Below are positions 13,914-21,541 of a DNA stretch of 21,541 nt, in pieces (positions within the stretch are counted from its first letter, which is position 1; each line of letters starts with the position of its first letter). A program made the position numbers and the translations under genes. This stretch comes from Pseudomonadota bacterium (GTDB lineage: Bacteria > Pseudomonadota > Alphaproteobacteria > Rhodospirillales > Magnetospirillaceae), in contig JAEXAH010000135.1 in the NCBI GenBank assembly GCA_023458315.1, positions 1-21,541 on the forward strand, given 5' to 3'. Under the pieces are notes generated by a model. It was not told the origin of the DNA. It worked only from the letters and a program-made list of their open reading frames with translations, and searched no databases.

Positions 13914-14903
13914 ATGCTGCCGGAAACCATGACCTGCGTCGAGATCAGCCAGCCCGGCGGTCCCGAGGTGCTGAAGACCACCACCCGCCCCTGCCCGCGC
14001 CCGGGCCCCGGCCAAGTGGTGATCAAGGTCGCGGCGGCGGGCATCAACCGCCCCGACGTGCTGCAACGCCAGGGCGCCTATCCGGCGCCGCCCGGCGCCA
14101 GCGACCTGCCCGGCCTGGAAGTGTCCGGCACCATTGTCGCCCTGGGCGACGGCGTCGCCGCCCCGGCGCCGGGCGAGGCGGTGTGCGCGCTGGCGGCGGG
14201 CGGCGGCTATGCCGAATACGTCGCCGTGGATGCCCGCCATTGCCTGCCGGTGCCCCAGGGCTTCGACATGGTGCAGGCCGCCAGCCTGCCCGAGACGTTC
14301 TTCACCGTGTGGCACAACGTGTTCGAGCGCGGCGCCCTGAAGGCCGGGGAAACCCTGCTGGTGCATGGCGGCGCGGGCGGCATCGGCACCACCGCCATCC
14401 AATTGGCCAAGGCGCTGGGCGCGAAAGTGTTCGCCACCGCGGGCGGCGCCGCCAAGGCCGGGGCCTGCCGCGACCTGGGCGCCGACCGCGCCATCGACTA
14501 CACCACCGAGGATTTCGTCGAGGTGGTCAAGGCCGAGACGAAGAAAGGCGTGGACGTCATCCTGGACATGGTCGGCGGCGAGTACATCCCGCGCAACGTC
14601 AAGGCCCTGGCCCCGGACGGCCGTCTGGTGTCCATCGCCTTCCTGAAGGGCAGCGTCGCCGAACTGAATTTCATGCCGGTGATGCTGAAGCGCCTGACCC
14701 TGACCGGCTCGACCCTGCGGCCGCAATCCGACGACGCCAAGGCCCGCATGGCCGCCAGCCTGCGCGAGCGGGTGTGGCCGCTGATGGCGGGCGGCGCCAT
14801 CCGTCCGGTGGTGCACGCCACCTTCCCGCTGGCCGACGCTGCCGAGGCCCATCGCCTGATGGAAGCCAACACCCATGTGGGCAAGATCGTCCTGGTGGTT
14901 TAA
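13914..14903 (+). CDS. NAD(P)H-quinone oxidoreductase, PIG3/TP53I3 type (MDR family)
   Basis: The 329-residue product is a zinc-free medium-chain oxidoreductase that reduces quinone-like substrates with NADPH. PIG3-type marks are EVLKTTTRPCPRPGPGQVVIKVAAAGINRPDVLQRQGAYPAPPGASDLPGLEVSG, then the substrate-pocket LPETFFTVWHNVFE, the cofactor loop HGGAGGIGTTAIQLAK (G152-G158), LGADRAIDYT and the C-terminal HVGKIVLVV. The typical zinc cysteines are absent. The ATG at 13914 has GAGGGG nine bases upstream; a second ATG at 13929 would also fit but has a poorer site. The gene is alone, divergent from the DUF1192 operon. Confidence 0.93.
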   Translation: MLPETMTCVEISQPGGPEVLKTTTRPCPRPGPGQVVIKVAAAGINRPDVLQRQGAYPAPPGASDLPGLEVSGTIVALGDGVAAPAPGEAVCALAAGGGYAEYVAVDARHCLPVPQGFDMVQAASLPETFFTVWHNVFERGALKAGETLLVHGGAGGIGTTAIQLAKALGAKVFATAGGAAKAGACRDLGADRAIDYTTEDFVEVVKAETKKGVDVILDMVGGEYIPRNVKALAPDGRLVSIAFLKGSVAELNFMPVMLKRLTLTGSTLRPQSDDAKARMAASLRERVWPLMAGGAIRPVVHATFPLADAAEAHRLMEANTHVGKIVLVV

Positions 14904-14932
14904 GCCGCGATGAAAATCCGACCGCCTAGCGT

Positions 14933-14961
14933 TTGACCGCGCGAAGGCCGTCCCATATAAC
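14933..14961 (+). promoter_or_regulatory. Sigma-70 promoter of trcR
   Basis: TTGACC (14933-14938), exactly 17 bp, TATAAC (14956-14961): five of six consensus bases in both boxes. Transcription would start near 14968, giving a leader of about 78 bases. Confidence 0.75.
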
Positions 14962-15045
14962 TACGGCGCATTTATAAGGTTGCCGCCGACGGCACCCGGA
15001 CCACCGCATCCCGGCATGGTCCGCTCTGCCCAGGAAGGAGGATTT

Positions 15046-15621
15046 ATGGCCCTGCCGCTCATGCCCAAGGCGACCGCCGTCTGGCTGGTCGAGAACACCG
15101 CGCTCAGCTTCGAGCAGATCGCCGATTTCTGCGGGCTGCATCCGCTGGAAGTCCAGGCCATCGCCGATGGCGAGGTCGCGACCGGCATCGTGGGCCTCGA
15201 CCCCATTGCCAACGGCCAGATCAGCAAGGGCGAGTTGGAACGCTGCGAGGCGGATTCCGACCTGCGCCTGAAGCTGAACATCACCGATTACCCGCAGCCG
15301 CGCCAAAAGCCCAAGGGCGCCCGGTATACCCCGGTGTCCAAGCGCCAGGACCGCCCCGACGCCATCGCCTGGCTGCTGAAGCACCACCCCGAACTGTCCG
15401 ACGCCCAACTGAGCAAGCTGATCGGCACCACCAAGCCGACCATCCAGTCGGTGCGCGACAAGACCCACTGGAACGCCACCAACATCAAGCCGCGCAACCC
15501 GGTGACGCTGGGCCTGTGCAGCGAACTGGACCTGGAAAAGGCCGTCACCCTGGCCCGCCCGCGCGCCGGTACCGTGGCGCCCCAATACGTGGAAGACGAC
15601 GCCGAGGGCACCGAGGAGTAA
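15046..15621 (+). CDS. trcR: DUF1013 protein, cell cycle transcriptional regulator TrcR
   Basis: The 191-residue product matches the DUF1013 family from end to end: LPLMPKATAVWLVENTALSFEQIADFCGLHPLEVQAIADGEVATGIVGLDPIANGQ, a middle KLNITDYPQPRQKPKGARYTPVSKRQDRPDAIAWLLKHHPELSDAQLSKLIGTTKPTIQSVRDKTHWN, and a C-terminal SELDLEKAV. Both halves read like helix-turn-helix modules (FEQIADFCGLHPLEVQAI; DAQLSKLIGTTKPTIQSV). NCBI names this alphaproteobacterial family TrcR, a regulator tied to the cell cycle. The ATG at 15046 has AGGAAGGAGG upstream; an in-frame ATG at 14980 is rejected because it precedes that site. It has its own promoter and terminator. Confidence 0.93.
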   Translation: MALPLMPKATAVWLVENTALSFEQIADFCGLHPLEVQAIADGEVATGIVGLDPIANGQISKGELERCEADSDLRLKLNITDYPQPRQKPKGARYTPVSKRQDRPDAIAWLLKHHPELSDAQLSKLIGTTKPTIQSVRDKTHWNATNIKPRNPVTLGLCSELDLEKAVTLARPRAGTVAPQYVEDDAEGTEE

Positions 15622-15647
15622 TCCCCGGCCTTCCGGCAGACGACCAG

Positions 15648-15677
15648 ACGCCCGCCCATCCCGGCGGGCGTTTTTTT
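15648..15677 (+). terminator. Intrinsic terminator of trcR
   Basis: ACGCCCGCC (15648-15656) pairs exactly with GGCGGGCGT (15663-15671) around a six-base loop, followed by T's to 15677. Confidence 0.93.
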
Positions 15678-15783
15678 GTTTTCGCCACAAGCTTGCCATG
15701 ATTGCGCCCTTCCGCCGCCATGTGACGGGGGTAAGGTCCGGATCAAAGGCCCGGAAACATGGCCTTGCTTGCGGAGAACGATC

Positions 15784-16275
15784 ATGAAGAAGGTTTTGCT
15801 GGCCTGTGCCCTGACCCTGTCCCTGGCCGCCTGTGCCCAGCCCGGCAATGGCGGCGGCGGCGGCTTCGGCATCAGCAAGCAGACCGGTGGCGCCGTGCTG
15901 GGCGGTGTCGGCGGCGCGGTCGCCGGTTCGCAATTCGGCAAGGGCAAGGGCCAATTGGCCGCCACCGCCGTCGGCACCCTGCTGGGCGCCTTCATCGGCT
16001 CGGAAGTGGGCGCCTCGCTGGACCGCGCCGACCAGGCCTATGCCAATCAGGCGGGCAACCGCGCGTTCGAACGCGCCCCCAGCGGCCAAAGCGTCGCCTG
16101 GAACAACCCCGACAGCGGCAATTCCGGCACCATCACCCCGACCCGCACCTACGAGGCGGCGCCCGGCCAGTATTGCCGCGAATACCAGCAGACCATCATG
16201 GTCGGCGGCCAGCAGCAGCAATCCTATGGCACCGCCTGCCGCCAGCCCGACGGCTCGTGGAAGGTACAGAACTGA
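15784..16275 (+). CDS. Outer-membrane lipoprotein, glycine zipper 2TM / 17-kDa surface antigen family
   Basis: The 163-residue protein has a lipoprotein signal, MKKVLLACALTLSLAAC, with lipid-bearing C17. Residues about 30-75 are a glycine zipper (GGAVLGGVGGAVAGSQFGKGKGQLAATAVGTLLGAFIGSEVG) of the 17-kDa rickettsial antigen type. The C-terminal half carries the surface-antigen domain: NRAFERAPSGQSVAWNNPDSGNSGTITPTRTY, then CREYQQTIMVGGQQQQSYGTACRQPDGSWKV with two cysteines that may pair. It matches the RT0821/Lpp0805 family; the role is structural or unknown. The ATG at 15784 starts the signal peptide and has GGAG upstream, whereas the frame's upstream extension overlaps the previous terminator. 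It has its own terminator. Confidence 0.92.
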   Translation: MKKVLLACALTLSLAACAQPGNGGGGGFGISKQTGGAVLGGVGGAVAGSQFGKGKGQLAATAVGTLLGAFIGSEVGASLDRADQAYANQAGNRAFERAPSGQSVAWNNPDSGNSGTITPTRTYEAAPGQYCREYQQTIMVGGQQQQSYGTACRQPDGSWKVQN

Positions 16276-16312
16276 ATTCGTATCCTCCGGCCCTCCTCCC
16301 CGGACAACCTTG

Positions 16313-16339
16313 CCCCGGCCCCGTGCCGGGGTTTTTTTT
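16313..16339 (+). terminator. Intrinsic terminator of the surface lipoprotein gene
   Basis: CCCCGGC (16313-16319) pairs exactly with GCCGGGG (16325-16331) around a five-base loop, followed by eight T's (16332-16339). Confidence 0.93.
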
Positions 16340-16351
16340 GCCTTGCCCCCC

Positions 16352-16394
16352 TTGCCAAATTAATGAACGTCGTTCAATATTAATCATTGTTCAT
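16352..16394 (+). promoter_or_regulatory. Promoter and palindromic operator upstream of tetR
   Basis: TGAACGTCGTTCA (16364-16376) is a perfect palindrome, typical of TetR-family operators; a further TGTTCA half-site lies at 16388-16393. It falls in the spacer of a weak sigma-70 promoter, TTGCCA (16352-16357), 18 bp, AATATT (16376-16381). This AT-rich island stands out from the surroundings. Bound TetR protein would block its own promoter and the phosphotransferase gene behind it. Confidence 0.6.
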
Positions 16395-16407
16395 TTTTGG
16401 CAAGACC

Positions 16408-17010
16408 ATGACCGATACCACCCCATCCGGCCGCCGCGAGCGCAAGCGGGCGCAGACCCTGAACCATCTGGCGGCCACCGCCTTCGCGCTGTTCGAGGAA
16501 CACGGCTTCGACGCCGTGACCATGGAGCAGATCGCGGCGGCGGCCGATGTGGCCAAGGGGACGCTGTACAACCACTTCCCGGTCAAGGAGGCGCTGCTGG
16601 GCCACCAGTTCCACGCCGAATTCGACCAGGGCATGATGGATTTGCGCGACCGGGTGGCGGCACAGCCCGATCTGCGCGGGCGGCTGCGTGTGGTGCTGAC
16701 GGCATCGGCGCAATGGTGCCGGGCGCGCCGCCCCTATCTGATGCCCTATTTCCGCTATCGCTTCACGTCCGAAGACAGCCAGCGCAGCAACAGCCAAAGC
16801 GCCTATGGCGCGTTGATCGCCGCCGCGCAACAGGCGGGCGAGGTGCGGCGCGACCTGGATTCCGATCATCTGGCCCTGCTGTTCAAGCAATTGTATTTCG
16901 GCGCGGTGTGGCGTTGGCTGACCCTGGCGGATCGTGACCTGGACGCCGAATTCGCCGCCATCCTGGACCTGTTCCTGGACGGCGCCCGCAGTGCCGGGGA
17001 CCGGCCATGA
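16408..17010 (+). CDS. TetR/AcrR-family transcriptional regulator
   Basis: The 200-residue product has a basic N-terminus (SGRRERKRAQTLNHLAATAFALFEEHGFDAVTMEQIA), then the helix-turn-helix AAAADVAKGTLYNHFPVKEALL at about residues 43-64, as in TetR repressors. The C-terminal ligand-binding part is helical and has no family-specific motif that names its effector (RYRFTSEDSQRSNSQSAYGALIAAAQQAGEVRRDLDSDHLALLFKQLYFGAVWRWL). The ATG at 16408 has only a weak ribosome binding site; a TTG at 16387 is a possible earlier start. A perfect palindrome upstream suggests autorepression. Its stop overlaps the start of the next gene (ATGA), so the two are translationally coupled and the phosphotransferase is its obvious target. 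Confidence 0.95.
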   Translation: MTDTTPSGRRERKRAQTLNHLAATAFALFEEHGFDAVTMEQIAAAADVAKGTLYNHFPVKEALLGHQFHAEFDQGMMDLRDRVAAQPDLRGRLRVVLTASAQWCRARRPYLMPYFRYRFTSEDSQRSNSQSAYGALIAAAQQAGEVRRDLDSDHLALLFKQLYFGAVWRWLTLADRDLDAEFAAILDLFLDGARSAGDRP

Positions 17011-19547
17011 CGGCGCCGGTGCTGGATTGGCGGCAGGCCGCCGAACTGGGCGCCGCCGAGGCGGGCGGCAAGGGCGCCCATCTGGGCCGCATGGCCGGGT
17101 TGGGGGTTCCGGTGCCGGACGGCTTCGTCGTCGCCGCGTCCCACGCCCGCGACCGCCGCCCCGGCACACCCTTGCCCGCGCCGCTGCTGGCCGCGGTGTG
17201 GGCCGAGATCGAGCGGCGCGGCTGGGCCGGGCGGCCGCTGGCGGTGCGGTCGTCGGCGGTGGACGAGGATTCCGCCGCCGCCTCGTTCGCCGGTATCCAT
17301 CTGTCGCGGTTGAACGTCATCGGCGCCGATGCCTTGGGCCGGGCCATGGCGGAAGTGTGGGATTCCGCCTGGAGCGACGTCGCCACCGCCTATCGCCGCC
17401 GTCTGGGCCTGCCCCTGGAACGACGGGACATGGCGGTGGTGGTCATGCCGCTGCTGGAGGCCCGGGCCTCGGGCGTCGCCTTTACCTGCGACCCGGCCAG
17501 CGGGCGCGAGGACCATGTGGTGATCAACGCCCATTGGGGCCTGGGCGAAGCCCTGGTCGGCGGCGCCACCGATGGCGATCTGTATCGCCTGGAATTGTCC
17601 TTCCTGGACGATTCCCTGACCGGGATCGAGCGGCGGATCGGCGCCAAGACCCGCATGACCCGCACGCGGGCGCAGGGCGGCACCGAACTGGCCGACACCC
17701 CGCCCGACCTGGCCGCCGCCGCCGTGCTGAGCCCCGATCAGGCCGTCGCCCTGGGCCATGTGGTGCTGGACGCCGCCACCGCCCTGGATTTCGCCCGGCC
17801 GCTGCACGACCTGGAATGGGTGTGGGACGGCACGCGGTTCTGGATCGTGCAGGCCCGGCCGATCACCGCGCCGGGCCGCCACACCTATGATGCCCTGCGC
17901 GGCCAGCCCGCCCTGTGGTCGCGCGGCAACACCCGCGAGGTGCTGCCCGATCCGCTGTCGCCGCTGGAATGGAACGGCAGCCGCGCCCTGGTCAACCGCA
18001 TGCTGTCCCTGGGCTGGCGGCTGGCCGGGTTCCGGCCGCTGCCCGGCATTCAGCGCGCGGCCCTGTTCCATGGGCGGCTGTACCTGGAGGCGGCGGTGCT
18101 GCAATGGGAAGCCTTCGACGCCATCGGCTTTCCGCCCAAGGCGCTGAACGACCTGCTGGGCGGCCACCAGCCGGAAATCGCCGTCCCCGCCGCGACCTTG
18201 CGCCAGCGCCTGCGCCGCCTGGGCAACATGCTGCGCTATCTGCGCCGGGCGGCGCCGCTGCGCCGCCGGGCCGAGGCCGATCTGGCGGAAACCCATGCCC
18301 GCGCGGCGGCGTGGCGGGCGGCCCCCCTGCCCGCCGACCGCGCCGGAATGGCCGCCTTGCTGCGCGAACAGATCGACTACGTCAACCGCGCCGACCACCT
18401 GATGTTCCTTCAGGGCTCGGGCGGGGGCGGCCTGTCCACCCTGGTCCGCATGTTGGACAAACGCTTTCCCGGCGAAGGCCACGCCCTGGCCGCCGCGCTG
18501 ATGGCCGGGGGCGAGCCCAGCGTCACCGCCCGGCAAAGCCTGGACATGATGGAACTGGCCCGCATCGCCGCCCAGGACGATCGCCCGGCGCTGGACTGGC
18601 TGCGCCGCCCCGGTCGTGGCGAGGACTGGCGGCGCGACCTGCCGCCCGACAGCCCTTTCGCCACCGCCTTCGCCCGCTTCCTGGACCGTTACGGGCACCG
18701 TGCCGTCAAGGAAACCTATATGCGCATGCCGCGCTGGCGCGAGCGGCCGGGCTATGTGCTGGACGTGATCGCCGGACTGGCGGACGGCGACGTCCAGGCC
18801 CTGCGCCACCGCCAGCAGGAAACCGCCGCCGCCGCGTGGCGCCGCCTGGACGGCGCCCTGCCCCGCTGGCTGCGCCTGTTGCTGCGCGGCATGGTCCGGA
18901 CGGCGACCCGCGAATGCAATGACCGCGAGGCGGCACGCTCGGCCCTGGTGGCGCTGCTGGATGCCACCCGCCGCCCGGTGCTGGAGATCGCCCGCCGCCT
19001 GCACGCCGAGGGCGGGCTGGACCATCCCGACGACGTGTTCAACCTGACCCGTCCGGAATTGCTGGCGCTGGCCGAAGGGCGGCTGTCCCCCGGGGCGGTG
19101 CGCCAGCGCACCGGCCAACGTCGCCGCCGCATGGAGCAATGGGCCGCCGAACGCGAACCCGAGGTGATCGCCCTGCACGTCGCCACCACCCTGCCGACCG
19201 CCGGGGACGCGCCGCGCAGCGGGGATGGCGGCTGGCGCGGCACCGCCGTCGGCGCCGGACGGGCGCGCGGCCGCCCCCATGTGGCGCGCGAGCCGGGCGA
19301 CGGCACCGCCATGGCCCCGGGCGACATCCTGGTGGCGCCGGGCACCGATCCGGCATGGACGCCGCTGTTCCTCAAGGCGGGCGGGCTGGTCATGGAAACC
19401 GGCGGTTTCCTGTCCCATGGCGCCATCGTGGCGCGGGAATTCGGCATCCCGGCGGTGGTCAACCTGCCCGGCATCGTCGATGCGCTGGAGGGCGCCGATC
19501 TGGTCGAGGTGGACGGCGACCGCGCGACGGTCAGACGGCTTCCCTGA
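17007..19547 (+). CDS. PEP synthase-like dikinase, rifampicin phosphotransferase-like architecture
   Basis: The 846-residue protein has three parts. Residues 1-290 are an ATP-grasp (PPDK N-terminal) domain: EAGGKGAHLG with K22, VRSSAVDEDS...SFAG with R81, and LEWVWDGTRFWIVQARPIT with E270, Q282 and R284. Residues about 300-745 are a large helical region without a PEP/pyruvate TIM barrel. Residues about 750-846 are a swivelling phosphohistidine domain with GGFLSHGAIVAREFGIPAVV, phosphate carrier H804. This order, ATP domain, substrate domain, His domain, and the length fit rifampicin phosphotransferase (RPH, about 865 residues), which uses ATP to phosphorylate the drug and releases AMP and phosphate. 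True PEP synthase has the His domain in the middle and a PEP-binding domain at the end, which this lacks. The substrate is unknown. It is coupled to tetR by an ATGA overlap. Confidence 0.85.
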   Translation: MTAPVLDWRQAAELGAAEAGGKGAHLGRMAGLGVPVPDGFVVAASHARDRRPGTPLPAPLLAAVWAEIERRGWAGRPLAVRSSAVDEDSAAASFAGIHLSRLNVIGADALGRAMAEVWDSAWSDVATAYRRRLGLPLERRDMAVVVMPLLEARASGVAFTCDPASGREDHVVINAHWGLGEALVGGATDGDLYRLELSFLDDSLTGIERRIGAKTRMTRTRAQGGTELADTPPDLAAAAVLSPDQAVALGHVVLDAATALDFARPLHDLEWVWDGTRFWIVQARPITAPGRHTYDALRGQPALWSRGNTREVLPDPLSPLEWNGSRALVNRMLSLGWRLAGFRPLPGIQRAALFHGRLYLEAAVLQWEAFDAIGFPPKALNDLLGGHQPEIAVPAATLRQRLRRLGNMLRYLRRAAPLRRRAEADLAETHARAAAWRAAPLPADRAGMAALLREQIDYVNRADHLMFLQGSGGGGLSTLVRMLDKRFPGEGHALAAALMAGGEPSVTARQSLDMMELARIAAQDDRPALDWLRRPGRGEDWRRDLPPDSPFATAFARFLDRYGHRAVKETYMRMPRWRERPGYVLDVIAGLADGDVQALRHRQQETAAAAWRRLDGALPRWLRLLLRGMVRTATRECNDREAARSALVALLDATRRPVLEIARRLHAEGGLDHPDDVFNLTRPELLALAEGRLSPGAVRQRTGQRRRRMEQWAAEREPEVIALHVATTLPTAGDAPRSGDGGWRGTAVGAGRARGRPHVAREPGDGTAMAPGDILVAPGTDPAWTPLFLKAGGLVMETGGFLSHGAIVAREFGIPAVVNLPGIVDALEGADLVEVDGDRATVRRLP

Positions 19548-21541
19548 GCACCGGCAGGGTGAAATAGAAGCGGCTGCCCTCGCCCTCACGGGATTCCACG
19601 CGAATGGTGCCGCCGTGCCGTTCCAGCACCTTGCGGCAGATGGACAGGCCGATGCCGGTGCCGGGATAGCGGTCCGGCCCGTGCAGACGCTGGAACACCT
19701 CGAACACCCGCTGGTGATAGGCTTCGGCGATGCCGATGCCGTTGTCGGCGATGCAGAATTCCCACATGTCGCCAGCGCGCCGCGCCGTGACCCGGATTTC
19801 CGGCCGCCGTCCCTCGGCCCGGAATTTCAGGGCGTTGCCCAGCAGGTTCAGGAACAGTTGCACGATCTGCTGGCGGTCGCCGGACACGGTGGGCAGGTCG
19901 CCGACCGTGACCTGGGCGTCGGCCTCGGCGATGGTGCGGTTCAGGTCGGCCAGCACCCCGGCGACCAGGGCGCCGCATTCCAGCGGCTCGAACGGCGCCG
20001 CCTTGTCCTTGACCCGGGAATAGGCCAGCAGGTCGGACACCAGATCGCGCATGCGGTGGGCGCCGCCGATCAGGTATTGCAGAAAGTCGCGGCCGTCGCG
20101 GTCCAGGCCGTCGCCACAGCGTTTTTCCAGCAATTGCGCATAGCTGATGATGGTGCGGCAGGGTTCCTGCAAATCATGGGCGGCCACATGGGCGAACCGT
20201 TCCAGTTCCTGGTTGGACCGGGTCAGTTCCTCGACCGCGCGGTTCAGCGCCAGTTCGCGGCGGCGGCGTTCGGTCAGGTCGCGGCCCTCGGCGACGATCC
20301 AGGCCACGCCGCCGCTGTCGTCCGGCACCGGGCGGAAGGACACGTCCACCCACATCTCGCTGCCGTCGGGATCGTGGCGCAGCACCTCCAGGCTGGTGGC
20401 GCGACCGGCGGCGGTGCTGACCAGGGCGACGCGGCAGCGTTCACGCTCGACCGCCATGTCGAACCATCCCGCCTCCCAGAACGGCTTGCCCGCGATGCGC
20501 GCCATGTCGCCGCCCACCAGCGCCAGCGCCGCCGGGTTCGAGGCCACCAGCCGCCCGTCGGCGGTCAGCAATGACTGGAACTGCACCGAATTGTCGAACA
20601 CCGCGCGGAACTTGGCCTCGCTGTCGCGCAGGGCGCGGGTCATGTCGGCGGCCAGGGCCAGCGCCTGACCGCGCCCGCTGACCAGATTGCCCACCAGCAG
20701 GGCCAGCAGCACGCTGGCGGCGGCGCCCAGCCCGGCGACGATCCACGGCAGCGCCCGGTCCTGCGGCCGTTCGGCCTGGGGGGTGAAGCCGTACAGCACC
20801 GCCCAGCCGCGATTGGAAAACGCCACATCGCGCCGCCACCACCGGGTCACGGTTTCGGCGCCGGGGGATTCGTACAGAATGGCGTCGCGGCGCGGATCGC
20901 CGCCGTCATGGATGCGCAGCACCGCGTCCGGTGCCACCTGTTCCGCCACCGCCGCCACCAGAGTGGACACCCGGATCGGCGCCAGGGTGAAACCGCGCAG
21001 GGCGGCGCGCCGGTCCTCGACCGTGGCCGTGGCCGCGTCCTTGGCGTAGACCGGGGCATAGGCGATGAAGGCGGGCTCGGCCGCCTGACCGTCGTCGATC
21101 TTCAGGATCACCTTGGCGGTGATGGCGCTGCGGCCGCTGTCGCGGGCGGCGTCCATGGCGGCGCGGCGCACCCCGTCCTGGTACATGTCGTAACCCAGCG
21201 CCCGCATGTTGGCCCGGTCCAGCGGCGCCACGAAACGGTTGGCGACCATCAGCTCGCGGTCGGCGGCGGGCCACAGGCGGAACCAGCCCAGCCCGTCGCG
21301 CTGGGCGTCGGCGACGAAGGCCGCCGCCTGTTCCCGCCGCACCAGCGGCGCATAGGCCAGGGCGGGAATGCCGGGATAATTCTCGGCGACCACCAGCCGT
21401 TCGACAAAGGCCGCCCAGTCGGAAACGCTGGTCGGCGCGGCGATGCGGATGAAGGCGGCCGAGGCATGCAGGGCCTGATCGTACAAGGACAGGCGCCGCG
21501 TCATGGCACCGTGCAGGCTTTCCACCCGGTGCTCCTGGGCG
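19531..21541 (-). CDS. Membrane sensor histidine kinase, CHASE-PAS-HisKA-HATPase (5' end outside window)
   Basis: The frame is still open at the right edge, and the CHASE domain's usual start and first membrane helix are missing, so the gene continues beyond 21541. Reading inwards: a CHASE sensor region (about 21525-20860; SDWAAFVERL, PGIPALAYAPLV), a membrane helix (about 20750-20685, WIVAGLGAAASVLLALLVGNLV), a PAS/PAC domain (about 20640-20270), a HisKA domain with ERFAHVAAHDLQEPCRTI and phospho-His codon 20176-20178, and the ATPase domain with N box NLLGNALKF, DNGIGI and GTGIGLSI. The ATP-site motifs are intact, so the kinase should be active. CHASE domains sense small extracellular ligands; which one is unknown. 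No response regulator adjoins it. Its 3' end overlaps the 3' end of the converging phosphotransferase gene by 17 bp. Confidence 0.93.
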   Translation of the reverse strand, partial: AQEHRVESLHGAMTRRLSLYDQALHASAAFIRIAAPTSVSDWAAFVERLVVAENYPGIPALAYAPLVRREQAAAFVADAQRDGLGWFRLWPAADRELMVANRFVAPLDRANMRALGYDMYQDGVRRAAMDAARDSGRSAITAKVILKIDDGQAAEPAFIAYAPVYAKDAATATVEDRRAALRGFTLAPIRVSTLVAAVAEQVAPDAVLRIHDGGDPRRDAILYESPGAETVTRWWRRDVAFSNRGWAVLYGFTPQAERPQDRALPWIVAGLGAAASVLLALLVGNLVSGRGQALALAADMTRALRDSEAKFRAVFDNSVQFQSLLTADGRLVASNPAALALVGGDMARIAGKPFWEAGWFDMAVERERCRVALVSTAAGRATSLEVLRHDPDGSEMWVDVSFRPVPDDSGGVAWIVAEGRDLTERRRRELALNRAVEELTRSNQELERFAHVAAHDLQEPCRTIISYAQLLEKRCGDGLDRDGRDFLQYLIGGAHRMRDLVSDLLAYSRVKDKAAPFEPLECGALVAGVLADLNRTIAEADAQVTVGDLPTVSGDRQQIVQLFLNLLGNALKFRAEGRRPEIRVTARRAGDMWEFCIADNGIGIAEAYHQRVFEVFQRLHGPDRYPGTGIGLSICRKVLERHGGTIRVESREGEGSRFYFTLPVLREAV

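Noticed and set aside
14968..14975. Second -10-like box (TTTATAAG) before trcR
   Set aside because: No -35 at proper spacing; the TTGACC/TATAAC pair just upstream is far better.
16866..19589. A 907-codon minus-strand frame over the phosphotransferase
   Set aside because: Shadow frame, low-complexity translation; the plus strand has intact ATP-grasp and phosphohistidine motifs.

Overview
The window comes from the chromosome of a GC-rich alphaproteobacterium, most likely a Rhodospirillales member close to Magnetospirillum/Phaeospirillum. That placement is inferred from gene content: RcdA (DUF1465), TrcR (DUF1013) and a DUF1192 protein are alphaproteobacterial families, and the coding style (strong G/C at third codon positions) is uniform throughout. 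I see no tRNA, rRNA, insertion sequence, prophage or CRISPR array.

Layout. 1-439 (-): 5' part of an AsmA/YhdP-like envelope protein, divergent from glnE (524-3496, +), the glutamine synthetase adenylyltransferase. bcp (3639-4100, +) has its own terminator and is followed by a DUF455 ferritin-like protein (4198-4989, +). A minus-strand block follows: a Panacea/SocA-like (DUF4065) protein (4999-5559), a short unknown protein (5616-5876), a class I aminotransferase (5940-7088) and a gamma-glutamyltransferase-like lipoprotein (7093-8700). The last overlaps head-to-head with an M48/TPR periplasmic protease (8693-10060, +), whose stop codon lies inside a 23-bp tandem repeat. A DsbA/ScsC-type thiol oxidoreductase (10237-11025, +) ends at a strong terminator, followed by an extragenic palindrome and rcdA (11244-11639, -).

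A small heat-shock protein (11893-12369, +) has a near-ideal alphaproteobacterial sigma-32 promoter and a leader that can hide its ribosome binding site, as in an RNA thermometer. Next come a minus operon of DUF1192, 3-hydroxybutyrate dehydrogenase and a hotdog thioesterase (13833-12412), a PIG3-type quinone oxidoreductase (13914-14903, +), trcR (15046-15621, +) with a good sigma-70 promoter, and a glycine-zipper lipoprotein (15784-16275, +). The right end holds a TetR regulator translationally coupled to an 846-residue ATP/PEP-type phosphotransferase with rifampicin-phosphotransferase-like architecture (16408-19547, +). It converges on, and overlaps, a CHASE-PAS histidine kinase that runs off the window (19531-21541, -).

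Most of the window is housekeeping: nitrogen control, peroxide and heat stress, envelope protein quality control, cell-cycle regulation and polyhydroxybutyrate use. The parts most worth a second look are the TetR plus RPH-like phosphotransferase cassette with its palindromic operator, the sigma-32 promoter and thermometer-like leader of the hsp20 gene, the GGT-like lipoprotein that seems to lack the catalytic threonine, its overlapping start with the M48 protease, and the solitary Panacea-domain gene.
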